This document shows, piece by piece, positions 25,895 through 36,144 of a stretch of 64,000 nt of DNA. The stretch is from Orobanche coerulescens. Taxonomy: Eukaryota > Streptophyta > Magnoliopsida > Lamiales > Orobanchaceae. The stretch lies in NCBI GenBank assembly GCA_033398695.1, contig CM065814.1, forward strand, positions 79,750,358 to 79,814,357, written 5' to 3'. Both the position numbers and the translations under genes were made by a program. Positions within the stretch are counted from its first letter, which is position 1. Each line of letters opens with the position of its first letter. The notes under the pieces are model-generated. The model saw nothing but the letters and a program-made list of their open reading frames with translations, did no database searches and was not told the DNA's origin.

Positions 25895-27041
25895 TGTTGT
25901 TGCCCAAAATATTTATCCGAAGATTAATACTGCTGGAAGATGGACAACAAACAACAATTGCGGGAGCACTTCCGAGAGAAGATAAATAATACAAGATTTC
26001 CCGGGTTTGTTAGGCCCGGGCTTGAATGCTCTCGCGAGATGTTATTAATACGAATATTCGTGGATACAAGTATTAATGAGAGAAATCTAAATACAATGAG
26101 TGTAAAAAGACTCTGTTGATCCGGCTCTTGAGCGAAGCTCGGTGTTCTTCGTCCCGCCGGTAATCTGCTCGAGGAGAAAAGGCCGGGAGAAGTAAGACCG
26201 AAAGAAAGCTGTTGCCAAGAGTTGGATGTTAGCCAAGTGCTTAATGTTTGCTTCTGTATGGTGTGAAATGCGAAGGAAGCTGAAGGAGTGTCCAAGAGCA
26301 GGCTGTCCTCTTTATATAGGGGCTGAGGGGCCCTGTCCCCTAATGGGCGATCGCCTTTCGGCATTTAATGTAATGGGGCGATCGTCCTAAAGGGCACATG
26401 GGCTGCCTGCCAAAAGTCCAAAGCTACAGCTGGTGGCCAGCCGTGCGGTCCAATGAGGATCCAGCACGCGTCCGGAAGTACTGTCACAGGAGGTCCCACG
26501 TTGTTACTTTCGGCGGACTTTGTCGATGGGTGCGATGGCGCCAGGCTGTAGTCACATGTCTTGTCCGCCAACTCCTTTCGCAGGCCTGGGCCCTGTTGGT
26601 AGGTGAGGTAGGAGACAGGTTTGTCAGCGCCTTTTGTGGATCTGCACGTGGGGTCAGTTTTGAGACTTGGTCTTGGCCGACTGGATGGCCATCGGCCAGT
26701 CACTGAAGGTTGGCAACGGTCGGTCACCAAGGGTCGATCGGCAGATGCCCAGAGAGGTCGGTCACCAAGGGTCGATCGGCAGATGCCGATAGAGGATCGT
26801 CCATAAGTCGATCGCCAGGAGTCGGTCGCCGAGCGCCGAGTGATGATCGTATCTGAGGTCGATCGCTCGGCACCGGGACTTGTTCTGGGACCTTCATTTG
26901 GCCGATTTAGCTGGTCCGCTGGGTTGAGGCTCGGTCGCCTGGTCGCTGCTCGGCAGACCTGCCTTGGCCGCTCGGCAGTAAGTCGGTCGCTCGGCCTCGG
27001 AGGCGATCGCCGGTCGGAAGGTGTTAAATCTTGACACAACA
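25895..27041 (-). repeat. 3' LTR of the gag-only element
   Basis: This LTR is 1147 bp. The minus-strand TATA box is at 26311-26317 (TTTATATA in plus reading). It is unusually rich in CGATCG-containing words. It also holds a tandem pair of about 43 bp (26713-26790) sharing GGTCGGTCACCAAGGGTCG and ATCGGCAGATGCC. Long frames on both strands here come from this biased composition. Confidence 0.92.
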
Positions 27042-27913
27042 ATTGCCCCCCAGCTTGCTCCTATGTTGAAGACATGGGGCGAGGTGGTTCTTGCTGGCGA
27101 TCGCGTCTGGATGAGGACGGGCGATCTGAGCCGACTTAGGACTTGGACTTGGGCTATCATAGTCGATTGGCTTAGCTATCTTTCGGTCTTGTACCTGCAA
27201 AAAACAACATTGGCCGATCCCCCATGGAAACTTGGTGGTTTCGCTTTGTTTGAGGTATCGTGCACAGTCGCGGAGATCGATGGACCGACCCCATGACCGT
27301 GTCTTGGTGCACAAAGACAATGAGTGCCTCGTGGCTCACTTTATTATGAGGGTCCTCTGTTAGGCTGCGCCTCGCCTTGTATTTAAATGAAAGGCGTGCG
27401 GTCTCGGTCTAGAGGAGTCCTTGCGCAGGGCAGCGTCGGATGAATCAACTCCACGCCCGCGGCTTGGCCGACCTCGACGGTGTACGTTGAGACGGGGTTG
27501 TGGCACGTCGCATTGTCCGGGTTCACCATGTCAGATGATGAACCTTTGAGGGCGAGCGATCGTGTCCACTGATTAATGTTGGAGAGCCCTCAGACTACGC
27601 CGGCCTCGTATTTAAACGAAGGGCGGGCGATCTTGGCCGAAAGGGACCTTGCATGACCGAAGCAGCCGGTTCCATCGACTGCCAGGGCCATGGCTTTATG
27701 ATGTGCGGTGGAGGCGATCTTATGCCTTAGTCCGTCATGTTATATGCTGGACTGTAGATGGCGATCGTGTCCTCCGGACTGCGGGTGATGTAGCGTGATG
27801 ATCGGCGATCGGGCTGGAAGACTGGCGATCGTCGCTCGGCTGTCGATCGCTTATTCGTAGGTCGATATTGGCGATCGGGCGGGAGATCGTCGTCCGGATG
27901 CCGATCGCGCTGC
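27042..27913 (-). other. Non-coding 3' internal region of the gag-only element
   Basis: The region begins on its left with the polypurine tract (27043-27055, read on the minus strand). No protease, RT or integrase motif was found, so pol is absent rather than just mutated. Two related blocks (about 27330-27440 and 27560-27670) share GTATTTAAAyGAArGGCGnG, suggesting an internal duplication. Confidence 0.65.
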
Positions 27914-29096
27914 TCACAGGCTAAGAAGAAACCTTTGCCTGGCCAGAAAATCTGCGGCTCTAGCCCGGAAGGCTGCGTAGGTCGTAGGTTGGGTCTTCGT
28001 GAGATGCCTGAACATAGGCGAAAAACCCTGAAATCCTCCTAGGACCGCGTAGAGGGCGGTCTCATCGCTTATGGGCTCGCCATTGAGGATGATTACGTCG
28101 ACCCGGTCGATGTAGTCCGAGTCGGACTCTTCTTCTCCCTGCTTGATTTGCATCATGCGAAGGGGACCTTCGGGCCGGACGACCCTGGTGGCGAAGTACT
28201 CAGTGAAGCCGTGCGCCAGCTCGTTAAAGGAGCCAATGGACCGAGGTGGCAATGAAGTGTACCACCGGTGGGCGAGGTCGTCCAGCGTCAGAGGGAACAT
28301 TCGGCATCTGGTCGCGTCAGATGCCCCGCACCCAGTCATGTAGATGTTAAACTTCCTCAGGTGCACTTGGGGGTCCGATCGCCCCTCGTACACGGGTGTT
28401 AGCGGGGGAGCGATCCTGTGCTGCACGGGGGCGAGCTCGATGTCGATCGCGAGCGGCTCGCTTGGCCCGGCGATCGTCTTCTTGGCGCGCCCACTGATTC
28501 CGGAGCGCCTTCATGTCGTTGAGTTGACGTTGCATTGCGGCCATCGCCGTGGCTTGGTCGCTTGCAGATCGGCTTTGGGAGCGAGGCCGAGGCGATCGTG
28601 TACCGATCTCCGGCTCACGCCGCCGGCCTCGGCAATTTGGCGAGGGAGCCACGGCTGGGCGCCTTCGGGAGTCGGGTAGGCCGAGCTCAGTGACGGACTC
28701 AAACTCCGTCGTCTCGTAGGCCGGGCCGCCCGTGCAGTCGGGTCACGCCTGTGCGATCGAAGACAGAGGTGCCCCGTGGCGAGCGCCTCTTCTGCGGACG
28801 GAGCCTCTGGCGATTGCTCGGCCGCAGTGCCTTGAGCTTCCGCTTGATCTTCCGACGAGAGACCGGGGGCGGTAGGCTGGAGGCGCGTCGAGAGCACTCC
28901 GTCGCTCTGTAGGACGGCCAGGGCCTTCGATCTGTTCCTTGGTTCGAACCGATCGAGCGAGAGGCAGGCCGCCGTCCGAGGGACGGATCGAGCGTCTCGA
29001 TCACGGCGGCTACCTTCCACCATCGGCCGCTCGGGCCCGGGACGGAACAGGGGGTTTGGCCGGCGATCGGCTTTCTTCGACGGAGGCGGAAGACAT
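27914..29096 (-). pseudogene. Ty3/Gypsy Gag (capsid region), frame-disrupted
   Basis: This is the structural Gag of the gag-only element. The probable start is ATG at 29096 (MSSASVEESRSPAKPP), but this frame stops within about 25 codons. The middle part continues in other frames: an Arg/Ser/Pro-rich stretch and a short helical segment (MAAMQRQLNDMKALRNQ, near 28530). The clearest piece is the last frame, 27914-28426 (170 residues). It carries the retrotransposon Gag capsid fold signature: CRMFPLTLDDLAHRWYTSL, then SIGSFNELAHGFTEYFA, and QGEEESDSDYIDR. No zinc knuckle follows; the protein ends at 27914. GC content is much higher than in the neighbouring LARD sequence. Family placement within Tat/Retand is inference. 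Confidence 0.8.
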
Positions 29097-29199
29097 GATT
29101 TCGAAGGATTTCTTTTGAAGTGCGGTGAGTGTCACTTCAAGTATCCGCCCGAGCAGTGAGTGTTCTTCGGGACGGTAGGTATAAAAATCGAGGTTGTAT

Positions 29200-29217
29200 C
29201 CCCTTCTTCTAGCGCCA
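29200..29217 (-). promoter_or_regulatory. Primer binding site of the gag-only element
   Basis: Minus-strand TGGCGCTAGAAGAAGGGG starts two bases after the right LTR. TGGCGC is the usual opening of primer sites in the Tat/Athila branch. The following bases differ from the Asp-tRNA version found at 56862-56881, so a different tRNA (Arg-type has been reported for Ogre/Tat elements) is likely. Confidence 0.7.
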
Positions 29218-29219
29218 AT

Positions 29220-30364
29220 TGTTGTTGCCCAAAATATTTATCCGAAGATTAATACTGTGGAAGACGGACAACAAACAACGATTGGGAGCACTTCCGAGAG
29301 AAGATAAATAAAACAAGATTTGCCGGGTTTGTTAGGCCCGGGCTTGAATGCTCTCGCGAGATGTTATTAATACAAATATTCGTGGATACAAGTATTAATG
29401 AGAGAAATCTAAATACAATGAGTGTAAAAAGACTCTGTTGATCCGGCTCTTGAGCGAAGCTCGGTGTTCTTCGTCCCCGCCGGTGATCTGCTCGAGGAGA
29501 TGGGCCGGGAGAAGTAAGACCGAAAGAAAGCTGTTGCCAAGAGTTGGATGTTAGCCAAGTGCTTAATGTTTGCTTCTGTATGGTGTGAAATGCGAAGGAA
29601 GCTGAAGGAGTGTCCAAGAGCAGGCTGTCCTCTTTATATAGGGGCTGAGGGGCCCTGTCCCCTAATGGGCGATCGCCTTTCGGCATTTAATGTAATGGGG
29701 CGATCGTCCTAAAGGGCACATGGGCTGCCTGCCAAAAGTCCAAAGCTACAGCTGGTGGCCAGCCGTGCGGTCCAATGAGGATCCAGCACGCGTCCGGAAG
29801 TACTGTCACAGGAGGTCCCACGTTGTTACTTTCGGCGGACTTTGTCAGTAGGTGCAGTAGGCGCCAGGCTGTAGTCACATGTCTTGTCCGCCAACTCCTT
29901 TCGCAGGCCTGGGCCCTGTTGGTAGGTGAGGTAGGTGACAGGTTTGTCAGCGCCTTTTGTGGATCTGCACGTGGGGTCAGTTTTGAGACTTGGTCTTGGC
30001 CGACTGGATGGCCATCGGCCAGTCACTGAAGGTTGTCAACGGTCGGTCACCAAGGGTCGATCGGCAGATGCCCAGAGAGGTCGGTCACCAAGGGTCGATC
30101 GGCAGATGCCGATAGAGGATCGTCCATAAGTCGATCGCCAGGAGTCGGTCGCCGAGCGCCGAGTGATGATCGTATCTGAGGTCGATCGCTCGGCACCGGG
30201 ACTTGTTCTGGGACCTTCATTTGGCCGATTTAGCTGGTCCGCTGGGTTGAGGCTCGGTCGCCTGGTCGCTGCTCGGCAGACCTGCCTTGGCCGCTCGGCA
30301 GTAAGTCGGTCGCTTGGCCTCGGAGGCGATCGCCGGTCGGAAGGTGTTAACTCTTGACACAACA
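29220..30364 (-). repeat. 5' LTR of the gag-only element
   Basis: This LTR is 1145 bp and near-identical to 25895-27041, with only scattered differences. TATA box on the minus strand at 29633-29640. Transcription would run leftward through the Gag remnant. Confidence 0.92.
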
Positions 30365-30369
30365 ATGGG

Positions 30370-30452
30370 AAAAATGACCGAAACTGGACTGCTCTGCCAC
30401 ATTTATACTGGGCCGTACTAGCGTGCGCTAGGATGCCGAGCTAGCATGCGCT
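30370..30452 (-). repeat. LARD3 3' LTR, piece 2 (TATA region)
   Basis: This 83-bp sliver lies between the gag-only element and LARD2. On the minus strand it reads ...GGGCCCAGTATAAATGTGG-like text matching the LARD2 TATA region at 37025-37050 (TATA at 30401-30407, minus). It also carries two copies of the AGCGCAyGCTAG motif. It joins piece 1 on the left to piece 3 at 59707. Confidence 0.8.
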
Positions 30453-33400
30453 TGTAATACCCGCAATTTTCGATTTTCGGTAAATTTATTTTTTCGGCTA
30501 GAGTCCGTTTTCACGACTCGCTCATAACCGTTTCGTCATTCTGAGAATGATTAATTCTGCACTTTTTGTCATCCGAGTTCGTTTCGGTGTCGTTTTTTGA
30601 GTTCTGTGCTTTTTAGCGACTTTTCCGCACCTGAGTTCGATTAAATGCGAATCTCGTTGGCTAACATTTGAGTTTCCCGTAAGTCCGTTTAACTTTGTTA
30701 GACGTGTTGTAAACTTCGGTTTGGTTATTCGATCACGTATCGTGATTTTCAGGCGTTTTGGGCCATTTTGTAATTTCTTAAAAGTTACGGGTATCCGTAT
30801 CTGTAATTGTTGTCTCGACCCGTTTCTTGGTCGCGTATGATTAATTACGGTATTATGTTTTCATTTCGGGTCGTTGATGTTGTCCGCGAACTTTTCGTCG
30901 TGTTCGTTCCGTACGTTTTCGGAAATCGGGTCGTCGAGCCCTGGTGGTCGGGTACTGGCCGGACGGTTGCGGGACTGGCCGGACGGTTGCGGGACTGGCC
31001 GGACGATTGCGGGCACCGGCCGGACGGGTGCGGCAGGAACCGGAGTAGCGCACGCTACGGCCGGAACGCTGCGCGCTTCTTGGTAGGTGTAGCGCCTGTT
31101 ATCGGCCGCCTAACGCACGCTAGCGGGTGCAGACAGTGGAGTCACAGGGGTTACGGAATCGGTCGAGCTCGGCGAGTGGCGCCACGCTCTTGTCGGACGC
31201 TGCGTCGCTACGGCCGTGAGTAGCGCACGCTATGGCGGAAAAAGGCTGCGCACGCTACTGGCCGAGTCGGTAGGGCGGTGAGGCCATGGATCGCGGCTGG
31301 GCCGAGAAGACGCTAGCTCGGCGACTAGCGCGCTAGTCCGGCTTGATATAAATGTGTGAGCGATCACATTTCATCTCGTTTTTCATTTCCTTCCTTCTCC
31401 GTCCGCGGCTGGCGATTCATGGGTGATGAAGCCATGTTGTTTAACATCAAATCCATGAAGTTCTTGAGTTCATAACATCAATCAATCATCCGTTATCATC
31501 CTTTGATCCAGCGAATCAAGGTAATCTTCCTTAGAACCCTAATTTCGTGAATTTGGGGTTTTTTGCATTTTTGTCCGATTCGTTCCGTTTTGTTGATTAA
31601 TTCATGATGGGTATGATTAATCCTGGTAGTATTCTCGTGTTTAACATCATTTAATCCATTGTTCTTCGCCAAATCGAAGTATATTTCTTGATTTCCTTCG
31701 AATTGACTTTTTGGGGGATTTGTCCCCGATCTCGTTTTTCATCCGTTTTCGATGGATCGATTATGGTTAAATGATGTTGTTAAACATATTCTATAGATTG
31801 TATATCCATATTTCAACTTGGAATTCCGTTTTCGTGTTTTGTCGGGACGAATCGTGTTCTTGGCCGTTTTGGGGAAAACACTTGAACATTCGTCGTTCGT
31901 TCTTTGAATTCAACGGCTTTGAGTCATGGTATGGAATTCATTTTCATTGTTGTTATTGCCTCCGTAGTTTATTATCGCGAATTGGCATTCGGTGGAGTCG
32001 GCGAGTTCGTAGTCGGTTCGTGCCAACCTACTTCGGCCGATTCTCCGCGTTGTGGTTATTCGAGGCAAGTACCTTGCCCATACTTTTCTTATTTTATGGA
32101 TATGATAATTAGTGATCGTCTCTATGTGTTTATTTGATCGTTTGAATTGAACTTTCAAGAATTCGGTTAGCCTTGTTAAAGGCCCTCTCTCAAAACGCAT
32201 GAGCTTTGTGAATGTTGTGTTCTGTGAATGGTTACGTGAACCCTGTAAATTCGCTTGTTGTTGTTGTTGTTGTGCTTTGATAATATATATATATATACAT
32301 ATATTCTCTTTTCGGTGCATTGTGATTTGACAATTGTGTCGTGCCTTGTGTTGTTGCCTTTGGGTGGATTTCTTGGATATGTTTGGTGTGATATGCTAAT
32401 TTGTGTGCATGTATTTTCGCTCACCTCGGGAGGGTCCGACGGGGCCACGGAGGGAATTCCAATGGTATAGCCCTGGATTCACGAGTGCGGTTGTTTGTTT
32501 TGTGAATGTATTTGCTCACCTCGGGAGGGTTCGACGGGGCCACGGAGGGAATTCCAATGGTATAGCCCTGGATTCACGAGTAAAACTTCACGAGTGCGTG
32601 TATATGTTTGGTGAATGTATTTGCTCACCTCGGGAGGGTTCGACGGGGCCACGGAGGAAATTCCAATGGTATAGCCCTAGATTCACGAGTAAAACTTCAC
32701 GAGTTGGTGTATATGGTTTCGAAAACGCATTCTGCTCACCTTGGGAGGGTCCGACGGGGCCACGAAGGGAATCCAATGGTATAGCCCTGGATTCTCGAGT
32801 TGATGTTGTATTTTTGGTGACCAAGGTTTACGTATCTTGGGCGATTATATTGTATTGATTTTATGTCCGCCGAGGACACGTGACGTGGGTTTTAACCCTG
32901 TGAATTGTTGTTGGTTTTCTAATTGCGAAAACAAAACCTTTGAAAGTGACCCTGTTGATTTTGGAAAGATAAGGATTTGGTAATCCTAAATTGTTTTCTA
33001 TTAAAACTCTCGAGGGCATTTTAAACTGTTTCATAAATTGTTTCCCCTTTAATTATTGTTTTTCGGTTTTGGAAATATCTACCCAAACTCTTGCCTCGGG
33101 AAGTACTTTTTGTTACGTTTGGATCTTTGCGGATTCCTGGTTATTGTTATTCGTGGAATGTGAATTGTATGGCTCGTATTTTTGCACTTGTACTTGCACT
33201 AGCGAAACAGTGGAGTTTTGCTAACCCCCGAGTATTCGGGGGGTGGATGTCTATTTTTGCATTCAGGTTTTGGGAGCATAGCACAGGGTCGGCACGAAGG
33301 ATGATGAAAGATGAACGATACTAATCACACGAGGATCCGTTGCTGTCGTATTGGTCTAGTTGTATTTTCTTTTTCGCTGCAGTATATTTTTCCCGTTGTA

Positions 33401-33595
33401 CGGGTGTGGTTGTATTTTGACCCCTGCGTGGGCATGAGTTGTATTTGAGTTGTACATATTTATTGAAAGACCAAATCGGTCTACTGAGTCATTTTAGCCT
33501 TAAAGGCGATGTTTGATTGTAGTTATCGGCCTGGTAGGTCCTCGAGGAGAGGGTCTACGGCGTGTAATATCCCTGAGTGGATTGGGGGTGTTACA
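30453..33595 (+). repeat. 5' LTR of LARD2 (3143 bp)
   Basis: Ends are TGTAATACCC and GGTGTTACA. The TATA box (TATAAAT) at 31347-31353 follows a GC-rich block with palindromic TAGCGCACGCTA-type words. The sequence from about 31500 on includes a splice-like AAGGTAATCTTCC, four tandem repeats (32419-32800) and the two-stem-loop module near 33200-33242, with one mismatch in stem 1. Confidence 0.92.
32419..32800 (+). repeat. Four tandem repeats of about 95-110 bp in the LARD2 LTR
   Basis: Copies start GCTCACCTCGGGAGGGT at 32419, 32514, 32623 and 32733 (the last with one change). Each contains CGACGGGGCCACGGAGG and AATGGTATAGCCCTGGATTC. The truncated 3' LTR keeps two copies (from about 38105 and 38199). 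The 151-residue frame across the array only reflects the repetition. Confidence 0.92.
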
Positions 33596-36144
33596 GAATG
33601 GTATCAGAGCTTAGGTTGTGGAAACCTAGGCTGTCGGGTCAGTGGTGTCTGTTGAGTTTTGTCTCGTCGGATTTTATCTGACTGAGTCGTGTCGCGACGC
33701 GTCGTCTGAGTTTGTTGGTCGTGATTAGTATCAAGGGGTGATCATCATCTTCGTGCGACCTGTGGATGTAAGTCTCCCTTCCTTGTGTGGTGCCTCGTGT
33801 GACACGAGCTATTTTTATGATTATTTGTTAAGTGACGGAATCCTCTTATGGATTTTGATTTCTTGATATGTGGTTATTTGACTCTCATGTTTCATTTATA
33901 TGAGGAGTATTGGCATTATTTGCGTCCTTTTGACTGTGATACTTGACTGTTGTTTCCGGTAAAAGACAGGTGTTGTCTTGATTTTTGAGCGAGTTGTTGC
34001 GTGTATTATGATTGTATGTAAGTGAATATTGTTACATGAGCATTTTTGGGCATTCTACCCCATTGAATTATTTTTGAAAACCTTGAGTATCTTAGAAAAT
34101 AAATTTCGAGACGTCAATTTAAAATGAATTGTTTTCTCGTGGCACTTCCAAGGTGCCACAATATGTTTCAAAATTCTTTTACCTCGAGGACCAAAATGTT
34201 TTGAGATATTTTCAGTGTTTTATAAACACTTTTCTGAAAGTTTTTCACTAAGCGAAAGTGTCCTCGTTTTTTTATCGATGTGAAATGGTTCTCCAAAGTC
34301 TCGAAAATGATGTTTGTTCAACTTTTTGTAAAATGATACTCAAGATCAACTGGTGTTTCCAAACTGTTTTCATAAGGTGGTTTTCGTTTTTAAAACCCAT
34401 CATTTCCTGCTTGTGGTCGGAGAAGGTGTGTATGATGTTGGTATTGTTGTTAGGGTGTTAGCCCTCCGAATTGTGATTGAATTGGTGGTGTGAACGTTGA
34501 GTCGTTCGCCACGCATATGTTTTGTTAGCCCTTTGTGGGAGGTGTGATGACGATCTTTAATGTTGCCATTTCGTGGTGATTAGCGTGTTATCGCACCTGT
34601 GTGAGCTGTTAAAGCTTGGGCTTGTACGTTTGTGTACATGTGTGATTGTTTCGTGATGGTTGTAATTATGTGCTGGTTATCGTTCGGGCCGTTGAGGTCG
34701 CCGAACGATACCGTCGTTGTTGTAGTGTTTGTGTGTGTATTACTTTACGATGGTAATCGTTGTGTATGATATGTGTTATGATTCTTTGTTGCGCTGAGTT
34801 GGCATCTCCGGTTTGTTGTTTTGTGATGTTATGTTCCATTGTACCTAGCATTTGTATTTTCGGTATGCCGAGCCGAGGCATTTCAACCGTGATGTGTCGG
34901 GGGAATGTACGTGCAATTTGTCCTTCTCGTCAGTAACACATTTCGAGCGTGGACTCGAGGGACACCGAATTCAGTTTTGCGAATTGGCTACTGAGACTTT
35001 CGGAGTTCGCGGTTCAGCACAGTTATCAGAATCGTCTTTGAGAGGCCTTCGAAGGATGTTTCTGTCGGTTGCTTGTTGTATCGCCACCTTGATTTCATTG
35101 TTGTGAGTTTCGGGGACGACACTTCTTTTAGAAGAAGTCGAATATAATACCTGTATTATTTTTGGCTTCTGCATTTTTCTCTTTCTCAATTCTACCGACT
35201 CGCTCGTTTTCGTTGATACTTTATGAACTTGTTCTGTATTTCGGTTTCATCGTCCGAACGAGCTGTGATCTTGTTGTGGGTCGATCTAGTTATCACTGTG
35301 ACTTTTTCAAGTTCGGTTCTATTCTTGTGAACCTTGTTCAGAAGTGACATCATTTGGCTCTATTAACTCTTCCATTCGATGTGGATCGGATTTTGAATTT
35401 CTGTATTTTCGACTTTGTCGACTCGTTTATGCTCGTTAACATTTTCTGAACTTTCCCTATCCCTTGCTGTTGTTGATCGAACGAGGGTGGTATTGTTTCG
35501 GAATAACTCGTTTGTCATTGTGACTTTTCAATCGCTATTCCCTTTCCTGTGGATCTTATGGGAATGCATGTCTTGTAGTTCTCACCAGATCATCCTGGGA
35601 GTTGTTGTTTGAATTTTATTATCCTTCGTGTTTCGGACATGATTGTTCGATTTTTGTTGTCTCGATCGTTTGTTTGTTCGGTTTTTGTTCTCGTTTCGTG
35701 ATTGTTGAGCGTTCAGGCTCCTTCCTAATTCCCTCAAGTTCGGGAAATTAGTCTCGTTTTCGATCTTCCAACCCTTGGGCGGTGGAATTCCGTATTTGTT
35801 TAGCGATTGACTCGCGTTTTGATTGATGTACCGTTGGGTCGGTCAATCTTATTGATTTTCGTTCGTTGTGTTTTGTGATTGTTCGGATAATTGACTTGAC
35901 TATATTATCCGTTTGATGACGCTTGTCATCTGTTGGTTTTATTATATTCCTAACGGCGGCGTTGTGTTGGTCGCCGTGGAGCGTGTTTTCACGCCGTATG
36001 TCTCTTTGCGTTTCTTGCAGCATTTTGCCGTCGGGCACGAGTTTTCGGCGTTTGTGTATCTCGTCGATTTTTCCTGGCAGGGGATATTGCTTCTCCCTAC
36101 TTATTTTAAGTTTCGGGACGAAACTTCTTTTAAGGAGGGTAGAA
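33596..36144 (+). other. Internal region of LARD2, non-coding
   Basis: The region of 2549 bp runs from the primer site to the polypurine tract. A hairpin AGTTTCGGGACGAAACT lies at 36109-36125. In one frame the end reads FRDETSFKEGRM, a phrase also expected from the 3' end of Tekay polyproteins, which supports derivation from that lineage. Nothing else of pol was recognised. Confidence 0.8.

Larger units (their letters stand above)
25895..30364 (-). mobile_element. Gag-only non-autonomous Ty3/Gypsy element (TR-GAG-like, 4470 bp)
   Basis: This complete element has a perfect target duplication ATGGG (25890-25894 and 30365-30369). Its LTRs are near-identical and about 1.15 kb, starting TGTTGTTGCCC and ending CACAACA in plus-strand reading. 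Orientation is minus: a primer site starting TGGCGCTAGAAG follows the right LTR, and a polypurine tract (AGCTGGGGGGCAA) precedes the left LTR. The internal 2.2 kb encodes only a damaged Gag. This architecture matches the published TR-GAG class. The Gag looks most like the Tat/Retand side of Ty3/Gypsy. Near-identical LTRs mark it as recent. It sits inside the LARD3 LTR. Confidence 0.92.

Noticed and set aside
26700..27030. GCGATCGC octamers as a sign of cyanobacterial DNA (HIP1)
   Set aside because: All surrounding features are plant retrotransposon features; the octamer is part of an LTR motif vocabulary.
26365..27042. 225-residue Arg/Ser/Pro-rich frame on the minus strand
   Set aside because: It lies in the LTR of the gag-only element. 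The nearly identical LTR at 29220-30364 has the frame broken. It arises from CGATCG-rich composition.
32403..32858. 151-residue repeated protein with SPREGPTGP-like units
   Set aside because: It is only the translation of the tandem LTR repeats; it is not kept in the truncated 3' LTR copy, and it lies in an LTR.
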